From the NCBI GenBank assembly GCA_000499405.2, contig HG738140.1:14261113-14325112 (forward strand): a DNA stretch of 64,000 nt. The letters run 5' to 3'. This DNA is from Onchocerca volvulus. Its lineage: Eukaryota > Nematoda > Chromadorea > Rhabditida > Onchocercidae. Position numbers and translations under genes: made by a program. Below the pieces are notes generated by a model. It had not been told where the DNA came from. It did no database searches and saw only the letters and a list, made by a program, of their open reading frames with translations. Below, in pieces: positions 12,445-25,800 of the stretch (position 1 is its first letter; each line of letters begins with the position of its first letter).

Positions 12445-13770
12445 ATGACGGTGCAATGTCCACAAGCGTTTACATGGGAATGTGAAGAATTGAGTTGCTG
12501 TGAAAGTTATCATTTCCGTGTGATATTACTTTTCATATCGATTGGTATATTTTCAATTGCACTGTTGGTTGCTGCCATTTGGTTAACATTCGAATTTAGA
12601 AGTTCTTATAGGTAATTTCATCAATATTCATTTTAAATTTTTTTCCGACTGGGTTATAACTATTCCAGAAAATATTAGTTTTGAAATTGTTGATCGAAAT
12701 TTCATTTCTTATTTTTTATTCATCCATATTGCTTACACTGAATTCATTATTTTTCAAGTAACTTTTTTCTATAGATTTTTTCTCGCAAAATATAGTTTTT
12801 TATAAAATTTACTTTTTTACAAAATTTTTTTCGACTGCCTATCTACCTATGGATTGATGGAATAAAACGAATTATTAGTTAAATAGTATCGCAATTTTCT
12901 TACATCAGATAGCTGATTCGTTTAGGATTGATTATTGTTAAGAAATAAACTTGAATACTGCCGATGTTTCTTTTTGATCGTGACAAAATTGTGAGAGTGA
13001 ATTCTGCTTTTCAGTTCTCACAAATTTCTTTAGCTTTTTTTGTTCCACTTACTTGGAAATGAGCCTCAAACTTGAGTGATTCATTGTGATAAATTATATA
13101 ATAACAATGCAATTTCGATAATATCAAAGGGATAAGTTTCATGAAGAGGACATAGGAAAGGGGATATGGTTAAGCAATGAAAGAAAAACCCAATGCCCCA
13201 GCTGAACTATCCACCGAGCTCGTAGCTGCCCATCCTATGGAATGATTTTTGTGCTCAGGACTCTCTTCTTCTTTGTAGATGGAGAATTCTGATTCATTTT
13301 TGAGCTGCAAGAAAGCTCCTTTGTTAGTGCATGATGGAAAAGAGCTCTTTTTTAAAGCTCATTGACTTACTAGACAAAAAAATGATTTCACAATTAGCTA
13401 CAGCAAAGACGGAATGTTAAATTTAAAATAAGGGAATCATTGGTTCTCTTTTTTTCTTCTCGCGATTTCAGCTGCATTTAGTATGGAAAATTATTCGTCA
13501 TACGATAATAAAATTCGATCGAGTTTTACGTCAATGAAAAAAGAACCAATGAAATTTCATATAATTTTTGTAATTGCAATTTTTAGTAATTATGGATCAA
13601 ATTTAAGACCATTAAAATTTGGATCATTTTTGTTTCGATTCAAATCAATATAATGCAATTCCAGAAGAAAGCGTTTGCGTGAGATGGAACAAGCTCGTAA
13701 TGAATTTGAAATGCAAAATTTTGAGGAAACCAAATATTTGCGGCGAATGTCACAAAACAAGTTTGTTTAA
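12445..13770 (+). CDS. Small single-pass membrane protein with basic charged tail (2 exons, 90 aa)
   Basis: Coding exons are 12445-12611 and 13665-13770. The first follows a strong acceptor (TTTTTTTGCAG at 12439), and the ATG lies 5 nt inside the exon. Its donor TATAG|GTAATT leaves phase 2. The acceptor ATTCCAG at 13664 restores the frame exactly (AG+A = Arg) and opens a highly charged stretch RKRLREMEQARNEFEMQNFEETKYLRRM before a stop at 13768. Residues about 1-23 are Cys-rich (five Cys) and acidic. Residues about 25-48 form one hydrophobic helix (RVILLFISIGIFSIALLVAA). The rest is a cationic, probably helical tail of about 40 residues. Topology is probably outside-N, inside-C by the positive-inside rule. 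I do not recognise the family. An AATAAA is at 14194-14199. An alternative is that it forms the membrane-anchoring start of the copine gene: the AACAA|GTTTGT sequence before the stop could be a donor, but its phase does not fit the acceptor at 27071. Confidence 0.6.
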
Positions 13771-13783
13771 TTTTTCCTTCTTT

Positions 13784-13785
<2 letters not shown>

Positions 13786-13822
<37 letters not shown>
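13786..13822. repeat. Long poly(T) tract
   Basis: About 35 T residues begin 16 bp after the stop codon of the small membrane-protein gene, in its 3' UTR. Length is likely to vary between individuals and between assemblies. Confidence 0.7.
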
Positions 13823-13827
<5 letters not shown>

Positions 13828-16800
13828 CTCTTTGTTTGAAAATTTTTTCATTATGGATTAAATTGATAAGAAGAATGCGAATTAAACCAAACAATCTTTG
13901 AAATTTTAGATAATTTAAGGGATGAAATTATTCCCATCGACAGTTATCTTTATAATCTTTAAAATTTCAAGTGAAAATTTCAAATAATTTCTTAAAAACA
14001 TGCACTTTATGACTTTTTTGACTAAAAATAGTATCTGGTACTAATAATTGAAATGCTATTATGAAATATTATATTAAAAATTTGATATAAAAAATATTAT
14101 TAAATCTAGAATTAACTGCTGTAATTATTTTTTATAAATAAGCACAAGAATCAAAATGCATATAATCTAAGAGATCTGATTGATTGTCAATAGAATAAAT
14201 AAATTAGTAAATATATAAATAAACAAGTGAATAGAAAATATTAATAATAAAAGAAAAGATGAGAAGCAGTAAAATTGGACGAATTTAGATATTAGACTGA
14301 AAAGCAAAAAATTTTCTCTCTCTTTAATAAACTATTACAACAACATACCAATTTTGAACTAATTTTATCATTGAAATTTTAAGAAATATATAATATCATT
14401 TTTCCATTCTTTGGTTATTATGTAATATTTCGATTAGTCTTTGAAGTAATTATTGTGATCACCGAACGGATTAGCTTTTTTTTTTCTAGTATTTTTTAAA
14501 ATCTTCGTTTCATTCTTTTTTTAGTTCAACAAAGAAATTCATTTTAGTACTTATGATAGAAAAATTTTTTCATTTTATTAAATTGCTTCAATAATTATTG
14601 CCATCGCTTGATTATGAACAAATATGAATTTCCAAGCATTACGATGATAATAATATTAAAGAGAAAAATGAGCAAATTAATCAAGAATTGCGTATTTCAA
14701 TATTGTACTTCAATGGAATTGCTGCAATTTATTAATTCATACATACATTTGTCAATGAACGCATTTCATAACATTTACGAAATTTTTTAGTTACACCAAA
14801 AGTTACAATGAAAAAGGACGCAAGTAACAATGCTAAATATGAAGCTACTGACTGAAATCCGTGATGCTGATTCATAATAACAATCAAAAATCCATCTGTT
14901 TAAATTTTTTAGTTCAATAACAATCAGAAATTTTAATAGTAATCTTTAGTTGAATATAATTTTTTATTCATAATACAAAATTTTAAGAAATATTCGGAAT
15001 TTAATTATCGATGAATTGTCAAAATTACCAAAAATTTTTTCTCCACTATTCATTATTGAAATTTCTCATTGTCCACTTGTCATGCTTTCATCTATCATTA
15101 GTACATCATTAAATATTTCGTTCATTTTGATGTTAGACGCTATTGTGCGAACTAGCTTATTATCAAATTAAAAGTTTTTTTAGAGAAACAATTTCAATTT
15201 TTTCTTCATTTAATATGCATGTTTATTAGCATGTACAAGCATTTCTATATATATTTTTTTATTTAATAATAGTAATAGAAGATGTCATGATGTTAACCAA
15301 TATGAAAATTGGTTATTTAATTGGTCAATTGGTATATTTATTTCCACTTTGTACTTGTTGTTCACGCATATAATTATGGATCTTTTTTGGTGGAATAGTT
15401 CAATTTTAATTGTTCTTCTTTTGTTTTTACGTAATAAATATGCATGACGTGTCCATCATCGCTGCATGCAATGTGTTGCATGATAAATCATTCAAGGTCG
15501 TGTTAATAATTCCGCGATAATAGAATTATATTTCTAGTAAAAGAATGATAAGATCTTTCACGTAATCGATGCAAATTTTGAAACATTCCTCTTATCAATT
15601 TACTGCAATTAAGCAACAGAATAATTTGAAAAGCAATTCTAATCTTTTCTCTCCCAAAATTTTTTTTCTTTTTGACGATAAATATCAATTATTTTACTTA
15701 AATTTCAACTTTTTTTTTTTCAAAATATGTTCTCATGATATTATGTGAATGCAGCTACACGTAAGTTTTTTGCTTCTACCATTTTCTTATTTGTTATTTC
15801 CATTAAATAATCCTCCACGTAGAATTTATTCGAAAACGGTGCAGTCATTTTCATTCTTGTATACCTTAATTCTTCTTGAGGAATACCGCGAAATACATGC
15901 CAATTACTATGAGTAATAATGATGGAAGAGAGAAGAAATGGATTGGATGTTGAAAATGCCTAAATTCTCCATTATACTTTGTGAGTCTCGGATATCTTTC
16001 TTTATATTTATATGAAATTTGCGGCTTTTCAAATTTAATTTGTGAAATTTCAGTTTTTAGCTTTGAATTGAAGGGTTATGCTATTCAGTCTATTGAAATT
16101 TTCCTACTCATAAATCCGATTCAAATTTATCAGTTAATTTGGGTTGATTACCAGTTAAATGATCTTGCAAAACTATTAGCTAAAAAGTCAAATTGTCAAA
16201 AACAATGTTTCAATCATCTTATCATCTTGATTTGAAATGTGAAAATTTCCAATCCTGAAATTTGGAAAAAAAATACTTAAATTATGAAATATGAAGCAGT
16301 ATGATTTGCATGACGAAGTATGCAGAATTAAGAGAAGCATGTGTCCGAAACTTTCATTATTTCAGACAAACAAAATATTCTTCACTTTCCCTATTCGATT
16401 ATTAAAATTTATTGTGATTTTTATTGGCTACAATTAAAAACGCTCCAATTCTTCATAGACTGAGGTATTTCTTTCTTTATAATTATATGAAATTTATTCA
16501 GATTTTCATTCCTTTTGTCTTTTTTTTTCTCTTTGAAACATCGGAAAATTCAGGAAATTTTTTGTATAATTTACCTGAAATATATGTAAATCTAATTCAA
16601 TTTATGTCCATGAATAATAATAGTATAAATAGCAACAGAAATGGTAATATATGCTAAAAAATCAGTACATGTCATTCAACCTATCATTACTGATCAAATG
16701 AAATAATGTTTCTTTTTTATCAGAAATTAAAGCTAATACATTATCGACTATTGCAATAATTTAATTACTGCATTTATAAAATATAAAATATTCTAGTAAA

Positions 16801-18254
16801 AAATTTTTTCAGTTACATATTTAAAAAATCTACGCCAAATTCTGTTATCTTGGCTTATTAATGCTAATAATAAACATCAGTTATTTATCTGATGGGATTT
16901 TTTTATTGAAACTTTTCAAAAAGAAAATTTGTATTGATTATTCGTTTTCTAGAATTTGTCATTCAAAAGAATGATATTTTTTGCATAAAAGGAATTTGGA
17001 TTTTCAGAATTGAAATTCGAATTCCGAAATCTTTCAAACTAATTATTCAGATTTTAAAATTTCAATCTAAAATTAAGTACATACTCGGAATTTGAAAAAT
17101 TCCCTTTTTCGATAAATTTTTGAATATTCATTCATTACATTTTTAGAAATAATTTCATCTCACTATTACTTTATCTGGATAATAACAGCAAGGAAAGATT
17201 AAGAAAAGTGTTTGGCATACGTTAAAGAAAAAAGGAATTCATATACACATATATGCATGTATGTAAATTAAAACCTAATAAAAATTTAAATAGAATTTTT
17301 ATCAAAATTAAAATTTGTACTAAGTTTTAAAGGTGTAAATTTCAGCGCCACAATACACCGAACAAAGCGAAGTTGTTAATGGTTATAAGCAAAGTTCTCA
17401 GTATCTTCATCATTCTGTAAATCGAATTTTTTCATATTGATATCAGTGACACAAATTTATTATTCAAATATGATTTTAATTTTTTTTTTCGTGATTCGAA
17501 TGCTAATTTAATGAAAAAGAAGTTGAAAAATCGATTTAATAATTAAAAAGATGATGATCTCATATTATTTTTATTAAATTGTTGTAACACTGATTTGGAT
17601 TTGTGGAATTTTACTATGTATTAGATTATATTTGCTAAACATTTTAACAATTACTGGCTTTGTAAATTGTTTCTTTGTTGCTCTTTATTTTCGGTGAGGC
17701 TAATTATTCAAACATTGTTTTCTTACCAATGATACTTTTTGAAATCATATGATTCAGCGCTTTTGATTTAGATGGAAAATATTCCTGCTTGGAAATGATC
17801 AGAAGAAAAAAATGAGCAAAAAATGGAAAATGAAAATAAAAAACTGAAAGTGATCAAAAATCATTGATTAGTTGCTGTAATTTATAAATTTAAGGTAAAC
17901 GAAATTTTAAGAATTAAATATCCTATAGCATTGATTTTCAGTTTTGCAGATAAGACATATTATTAAATAATATATCGATGTATTAAATGTACTTAAATCA
18001 ATTTTTTACTCAGTTAGCTGTAATATTAGTAAAATCTTCTTGATATTGATATCTGATTAACAATAATCAAACTCTGTACACCTGTTTTTTTGAGAATAAA
18101 ATTTTGCAACGAAAAATCAGAATTCGATTTTTATGCAATACACACTTCGGCTGATATAATTATTAATTTCAGTTATTTCGCTTTAAATTAGTACTTTGCA
18201 TATGTGTGTGCACATGCACGTGTGTGTATGTGTATAAATTCTGTTGGACAATTA
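13823..18254. other. AT-rich intergenic stretch, no gene seen
   Basis: All ORFs are short, rich in Phe/Ile/Lys/Asn as expected from base composition, and lack matching splice sites or recognised motifs. Confidence 0.45.
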
Positions 18255-18295
18255 ACCGCTTCATCTGCTCCCACAACAGTGTTGACGGACTTTTA
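18255..18295 (-). mobile_element. Isolated Helitron helicase fragment
   Basis: About 40 bp (plus-strand text AACCGCTTCATCTGCTCCCA onward) matches 3775-3812 with only a few differences. On the minus strand both encode the SVDTVVEADEAV segment of the Helitron helicase. No flanking helicase sequence is recognisable, so this is an orphan scrap or a highly decayed copy. Confidence 0.6.
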
Positions 18296-18466
18296 TATGA
18301 GTGTGCGTACGTGCAGATGCGCGGTGCACCCTTTGAGTAAAGTTTTTAAATGTCAAATTGTAAGATAACGATTAAAGAGGTTTGAATTTTGATCGAATAT
18401 AATGTTTAAGTAGATTATACCATTTTTCCGTATTAAAAGAAAAAGAAATAAAAAATCGAAAGTGAA

Positions 18467-18490
18467 AGAGAGAGAGAGAGAGAGAGAGAA
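18467..18490. repeat. (AG)n microsatellite
   Basis: About twelve AG units in a row. Confidence 0.85.
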
Positions 18491-18764
18491 ATATCAAAAA
18501 ACTTGATATATTATCAAAGTTAATAATGGTTGAAATGCTGTTATTTTCCGCTAACCCGATGATAACTTAATCAAGCGATGTAGAGAGAGATAAAAAGGAT
18601 GGAAGATAAAATTTGAAATGATGAGATCGGAAGAAATGAAAATATCGAGTGATAAAGAGTGTACAAGGGGGGGATGATATTTTAAGAATGCTGGGATATC
18701 TAAAAAGTTTAAAAATCTTTCTTGTGGTATAGCAAATGTTAAATAGCAGCAACAACTTCAGCTA

Positions 18765-19058
18765 TAGTTGCAGTTGCAGTTGCAGCTGCAATTCAATTGC
18801 AGTTGCAGTTTGCAGTAGTAACATGCATCGTTCAGCTTTACATCCTTTCCTTCCTCCATTTTCTTCATCATTCTTCTGTTCTTCTCCTGTTACATTCCGT
18901 TCTGCGCCAACAGCTTCTTGGTGAGGTGGGTGAAGAATTCCGAAGCGTCGACTAATCCACCGTCGAGCAAGGAGGATCAGAAAGTCGGATTAACACTTAA
19001 TTGCTGATCATTCGTGAAGAATAGTCCCAAAAGGTGGACATTTTGCAGAAAGTTATCG
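18765..19058 (+). other. Probable promoter-proximal region and non-coding first exon of the giant copine gene
   Basis: The stretch opens with TTGCAG/TGCAGT hexamers (about 18766-18814). It is noticeably less AT-rich than either flank and ends in an excellent donor, TTATCG|GTAAGT, at 19058/19059. No frame is open through to the donor, so the exon is read as 5' UTR. A short ORF of 33 codons starts at the ATG near 18823 and could act as an upstream ORF. The natural partner acceptor is TGCACTGCAG at 27071, 39 nt before the proposed start codon of the giant gene, implying an 8.0-kb intron. No TATA box is obvious and the 5' boundary is unknown. Confidence 0.45.
18766..18814. repeat. TGCAGT hexamer repeat
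   Basis: Imperfect tandem TGCAGT/TGCAGC/TGCAAT units at the 5' side of the putative first exon. Confidence 0.75.
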
Positions 19059-21968
19059 GTAAGTCGTCTCCTATCAATTTTTGTGTTCCATAAAAATATA
19101 TCAATTGAAAAATGTATTAATTAAACCTGAAACTCAAGTGAAACTCAAATGTTATCACAGATAAGATGATAATTTAATCAATAGTGTAGGCAGTTTAATC
19201 GCAAAGTCAGTTCCTGTTATTATTCAAATGCTATCTGTAACGATGTGTTTCCGAAATTGAACAATAGGTTTTGAATATGAGTAATCTAAAATGGAAATGC
19301 TTGATAGCATATTTCATTTTTTATTATAAATTAATTTTGACTTCAAGAATTTTGATAATATTTTAACTTTAGAATTCCTAACCGTAAATATTCAAACCAT
19401 AACAAACTTCGTAAATTTGATCGTCAAACATACATGTTACGTATAAAAAACGAAAAAAAAAATATCTCAGTACTATAATATTATATTATATTTCAGATGC
19501 ATTATTTTTAATTTCTTTTTGCGTTGAAGCAAAAATAATGCAATTTTGAATCATAAATTTAAATTATTATAACAAATATCTCTCTACTAATCGAAATAAA
19601 TTATCAATTAAAATTATTAAATTCACTTAACAAAATAAATGCCATTATAATTAATGCATTTTTTATGAAGTAGGAATAAACGGAAAATTTTCAATCTAGT
19701 CATTGAGCTAATTAATTAAGAAACTGATGAGGAATGAAACATAAAAGGTAGCCATTATAATTTTACTTCATTTTACAGGAAACTTATAATAGTTTCTCAA
19801 TGCTCTTTGACCTCACAAATAATTTTTTATGTCCAATTTAAAATTGAAATCATTTCCGACTAATAGATTGAATTCTCTTTGATTCTTCTGTCAGAAACAA
19901 TAAATTCTAATAATCAGCACGTTATATTTATAGAAAAGAAATGGAATTTTAGAAATACTTAAAAAAAAAAAACGAAAAATGAAAAACTTCTTTTCTTTAT
20001 GCATACATAATTTATCATATTATTAGAAATACTTTTTCATATTATTAGAAAAACATAGTTCATGAATATGTGAACAAAGGAAAAAAATTATCTGAATTTT
20101 AAAATTAAATTCAATTTCATCTTTTCTTTTCATCGGATTTTCTCTTTTCTTTTTCTTCTTTTCACATCTTCACTGCTTCGAAATTTGGTTTCCAGTTTCT
20201 TCCAAAAAACTGAAATACATTTCAGTTATATTAAAAATCCATCATTCCAGAAAAATTCTAATCTGATTAAAATGATGAGTGCATTTTCATTAATAAAATT
20301 AGGTTGTGATATGATAATTGTAATTACAATGATACTATTATCGCATACACTGAGAAATTTGTAAGCAAGTATTATCATATAATATTTCATTAGAAGAATG
20401 ATATCAAGAAGGAATTTTGGAATATTCTGGTAATTTTTTTATTAAAGTTTATTTTTCTGAAGGTTTCTTCAAATTTTTGATCTTTTTCACAGATTTATAC
20501 AATAATAGTTGATAATAATATATTTACTTTCAGCACACTTATTCAACAAGTGGTTGACGGATAAATTTCGCTAAATTTTAGAATTCTTCTTTTTTTCGCT
20601 CAAGTTAGTTTTTCAATAAAATTTTTAAAACAATTTAATTTCAGTAATTTGCTAATTTTCTAATTTTTTTCTCAAGGAAAAAATGATAAAAAGCTTTTCC
20701 TTACCTCACAAAGATTTGATATTTATAAAAAAAGTTAGGACAATTTTTTTGTTTACTTAAAACTTGAGAAGTACGATGTAGATCAATAACAAATGAAAAC
20801 ATCTTATCTCAAGTGGTACTATTCTAAGCATAAAAAAATTTGAAAGTTCAAGATTGTATTTGATTTATCAAAATAACATAACTGTGAAGTGATTTTAAAT
20901 AACATTTTGTTCACTCAATAAATTAACTTTAATTATATGATTGTTTGCTGCAAGAAATAATTTACTAATCGCTGTTATTTTGAATTCTTTAAAGCTATTG
21001 ATAAAAATCCCGAAATCCTAACATTTTTAGATTTTTGTGAATTCCAAAGATTTTTTTTGAATTTCGAAATTTACTTTAGCATTAATAATGTTGATATTCC
21101 ATGAGATTTTTGGCTATATATTTTTTAAATTCATTCGCATAAAAATTTAGATCATTAATAAATATTGCAACACATAATTTCAATTAAATTTCAAACTGTT
21201 AACATTTCTACTATGATAAAATGTTTAGGTCAAATCTGCACTTTACTTTTTAAATTCATTTTAGACGAAAATTAAATTTCCCAATTTCTATTTTTGATAT
21301 GAAATTTTCGGAATGATTAAGTAAATCTTCATATATTTCCTCTGTTATAATTCCAACTGGCTTAACTTTAGCAAACTTTATCAAATGAACAGTTCCTGAA
21401 AAACTGAAGTTTAGGAGTTCCAACATACTCATTTAATAATTAATTTATTTATTAGCAATAGCACTCATGAATTGCTAGAAATTTTTCAATTTAATTCCAA
21501 TCAATCATTGAATTAATACCTTCCTTGAGAATGAATTTATCTACAAAGTATATCTGTAAACGTTCCATTATTCAATTCTTATTAAATAAAATAAAAAAAG
21601 GAAAGAAGAAAGAACTAGTGGCAAATAATACGAACAGCTGTTTCCATAAAGTTTTAACTTGTGATGTGCTACTAAAATTTATCCTTCTAAAACTTTTCAT
21701 ACGTCCAATAAAATATTTTCTGCAGAAATCCATATGGCAACTTAAATTTCAAATGTAGTTTTAAAACTATTTTTACTGAAAAAATGAAATCAAACAGTTC
21801 TTTTTCTTTTAATTTCCATTGCTTTATTTTAAGATTTTTAAACAATATTGAAAATGAATTTATCGAATATTTCTACTTCAGAGCAATTCTCAAAGTATCA
21901 TAATTCTTTTCGTCATATTTTATCCGAAAGCAAAACGAAAAAACAATCTGTTCGATGCACAGTTTATA

Positions 21969-22135
21969 TCTATTAAAATAAAAATGGAAATGTTCGTTAT
22001 TGCTTGCCACATAACATTTCAAATTCTTCATCGATTGATTTGAAATTTTGATATCCTTTGCTTTTGGATAGGCCGTGCTTTGATATAGATAAGATGCGTA
22101 TTTAAGAACTTTCGGACCGGCTCCAACTCGTTAGA
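21969..22135 (+). mobile_element. Helitron 5'-end fragment
   Basis: Starts TCTATTAAAATAAAAATGGA and continues AATGTTCGTTATTGC, then a TTCATCGATTGATTTGAAAT block about 50 bp later. The order matches the 5'-end-like stretches at 2309 and about 45500. The right boundary is set where recognisable similarity stops. No 3' hairpin was found nearby. Confidence 0.5.
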
Positions 22136-22789
22136 AAATAATTATTATTTAAGTTTGAATTTAATTAAAAGTCATTTATAACTAATTTGCTTATTAAATA
22201 ATTTCAGTTCTTACATTTTTTTTTTAAATTTTCTCTTTCTTCACAATATGACATTTATTCAAATACTGTCTAGCAATATTTTACAATAAAATCGCTTTAA
22301 ATTTGTTTAGACTTTTTTTTTTTGACATTTTATAATATAATAATATCAATTACATTATATTGAATTAGTTGATAATTAAATTTTTTGCAATAATATCATT
22401 CATTTAACATCTTTTTATCTTTCTTTTTTATTCTTTCCTATTTTTTCATTCTGAACTGACTTAAAAACTGAAAATTTCAAAACACAAAAGAATCAACATA
22501 CTCGAACTTTTGGGCCATAACTGGCAGTATAGGATGATTAAGGAGAACAAACTTCGATTTATTGCACTAAAAAGTGACATAATTTTGTATACTCTTTTAG
22601 TTAAAATAGTCATAACTATGAATAATTCAAGACCAGAAGTGGCTAGGAATCCTCTGATGAAGATAAATGATAGAAATATGATATAACGGACAGCATTTTG
22701 GATGAATGTAAAGACAAACATATAATATTACAGTAGTAACAGGAGATAAACAGAGGTGCCTTCGATGGTTGTTCATTTAACGGATAACG

Positions 22790-22867
22790 TTACTAAAATA
22801 TAGTTATGTAATTCTCTAGAAAGATGAATTACTAAAATATATTTATGTAATTCTCTAGCAAGATGAA
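22790..22867. repeat. 39-bp direct tandem duplication
   Basis: Two adjacent 39-bp units (22790-22828 and 22829-22867), beginning TTACTAAAATATA and ending AGATGAA, differ at only about two positions, so the duplication is recent. Confidence 0.9.
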
Positions 22868-25800
22868 TAGTACGGATGTGTATTATTGAGAAATTCCAAT
22901 ATTATTGATTGATTTCGTATTTTATCGATCGATTTTTAATGAGATCTTCGAATGGCTTTTTTTTCAAATTTATAATTTATCGTAATATCACATCATGCTA
23001 CATTTAACTTTTTTCTAATATTCTTATGGTTTCCTCCCTATATTAAGTTTCCAATTTAATATGATATTATTTTCTTTTTTTATATCGAATATTAAAATGC
23101 ATATTTTTTTCATTCTTTCGCTGTATTTTAGATCTGATTTCAATGATATTTTTCCAATAATTTTGAAAGAACATTGTTAAATTAGGGAAGTATTATTAGT
23201 TTTGCATCTAAACGAAAAAAAAAAAGAAAAGGAAGTAAAAAAAGGAAAAAATTGAAATAATTTCTGTTCATATGGAAATTTCGAAATCAAGATCGGGTTA
23301 ATTTTACTTTTTGCTTTGAAAAAAAATGAGATTAAAAATTAATTGATACGATATCTGTCGTGAAAATTTCATTTTTTCTTTCAAGAAATTGGAGATTAAT
23401 TGCTTGTCAAGACTAGAATTGTTGTCTGATAAAGGCGTTGTTATGACATGATTTGTTATGGCATCTACGTTACAATGAAGTTCATAGATGAATATGGAAA
23501 GTACAGTCGATAGCTTAAATAGTTTAAATATTTGTCTTATAGATAATAGGAGGATTTATTTTGGAATTATTTTGAATTGAAAAAACTAATAAAGTTTATG
23601 AACGATCAAATAGATATTATTGTAGAAAAGTTGTAGAGGGAGATCTGAAGGATCCAGTCGAGTTGAATCATTGCACTGATTTAGAGGATGTTTATGGCAG
23701 ATAACATACTTTTTTATGATGGAGACATTTAAAATATTCTAGACATGACATATGGACGTGATTGTAAGACCGGAAATTCACATGAATGTACCATTTCGTA
23801 ATATTGAAGTTAAGGCTGCGAAATCTCAACAAGGATGAGAACTAAAATAGATTTGTGAATTAGTAACCCTCATAGTAATTATCGAAGGGAAAACTGGGAG
23901 AATCGGAGACAAAGATGAGAATAGATATAAATCGTAAAATTCATACATATGCATGGGAAAGAATTTTTTACAATACATTACTTTGATCATTTGAAAATAT
24001 TTGCAAAAATTCGTTTTTTTTAACATCTGAAATTAAATAGAAAGCAGAAATTATTAGAATTATATTCTGACAATTTTAAAGTCGCAAATTCTTTTTGTTT
24101 TATTCTTTTATAATCATTTTTTTTTCAACTCATTTCCACTTAATGGAAAAAAAATTGAATTTGTTTTTATAGGCGGCACTGTCCGTCATTGTACATTTTG
24201 CTTATAATTACTCATTTCGTTTTAGATTCATCGTGATATTATCAATTAAATCCCGAATACAACTATAACTTTAATATCTTTTTGCCATATCAATATTAGG
24301 TTTCTTGCCATAATGTTCATAGCAATATTGATTTGAAATTTCTGAGTTAAAGAGCACTTAGATATTGATAGTAACTTCAACTTTAAGGGAACTTTGTTTT
24401 AAAAGGCTGTCATCGTTTTAATTTAAAAGTGTAACATCTTCAAATTTCTACCATCATTTAACAACTAAAATTTGTTATAGATATGGTTTAATTCTAAAGA
24501 AATCAAAAAAAGGATGGAAAAGAAAATTTTCATCCTGAAATCAGTAGTAGTTAATTATAAATAGTGCTGAAAACCATTCTGAAATATGGCATAATCTAGA
24601 ACTACTGAGCAATTTCGATCGATATTATATTCATTTCGATATTAATGCAAAATAATATTTATTCAAGGCATATACATATTTGAATATTGTCAAAATCTGG
24701 GATTTTCTGTGGTCGTATTATTTAAATCTAATAGTGGGTGAGATTAAAATTCGAATTAATTTTCAATTTGAATAAGACCGATAATTATGAATGAAATTTT
24801 CTCATTTATCATTATATGCTGTTATCCGCAAACTCATTTAAATGATCAATTTAACACTTTCAGTATTTCTATTTATATTTTCTTATTTTTTCATCATTTT
24901 TGGTATTACATTTGAAATTATTGCCAAAAAAACCATGAAGTATTCGTCAAATATTTGGAAATAAGCATGGAATTTCCTAGCAATACATCCTTCATGGAAG
25001 TATTATTTCAAGAACTTCTTTCGGTAAGTTTTTTTCGTCAATTTTCAAATATTTAATTTGAATTAAAGCATCTTATTCAAATTGAAATTGCAAAACTGAC
25101 TGCAGTTTTTCTTTTTTTGCAGTTTATAATAAAACTGAATTCTCAAATCCCAAGTTTTCCTAATCTAATTTATATCATTTTCATACATCTGCTAAATATA
25201 TCGATTAATTAAACGCTATATTCTCAACTTTCTCAGTAAATTCGTAATTATTTTACTATTCTATATTGTAGCATATGTTATCAATTCTTTCTTCCTTGAG
25301 AAATATTTCAAATTATACGCCAACTTCCGTTTGATAGACTAAGCGTAAAAAATAAGACTTGATTACTTGAAGCATAATACTAATAGCAGCATCTATTAGG
25401 AATGAATCACAAAAGTAAACATATTTCAATTTACTTTTTTCAATATTACAAAAGAGAATACACAAATATTGTATTTCTTCTTTCCGAACAAAAAATTACC
25501 ATTCCTTCAGAATATGAACTTCGCTCAGTTACAGTTACATTCACTATTTCTCTTTTTCTTATTGATATATCATGATTTTAATAGGATTTTGAATTCAAAT
25601 TTTAAAATGTTAATTTTTCAGAAATCACTTCTGAAAAATTTATATTCTCTCAATTTTTGGTTGAAAAAATTTGTTAATTTGAAATTTTAATCTAATTGCT
25701 AACTTTTGTCAAATATCAACTAAAAGCATTATTGGAATTAAATTATTTTACTATTTGCAACATTTCATAACTCTGGAACTTCAAATTTTTCTTGTGCAAA

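Noticed and set aside
13140..13330. GC-richer block in the small gene's intron with a 22-codon ORF (minus strand shows a TRGYNNANNNG-like box A)
   Set aside because: No box B (GGTTCRANNC) at the proper distance, no cloverleaf and no splice phase that would insert it as an exon.
22461..22721. Minus-strand 86-codon hydrophobic ORF resembling a piece of a 7TM receptor
   Set aside because: AT-rich DNA yields Phe/Ile/Leu-rich ORFs by chance. No receptor signature motif and no phase-matched neighbouring exon was found.
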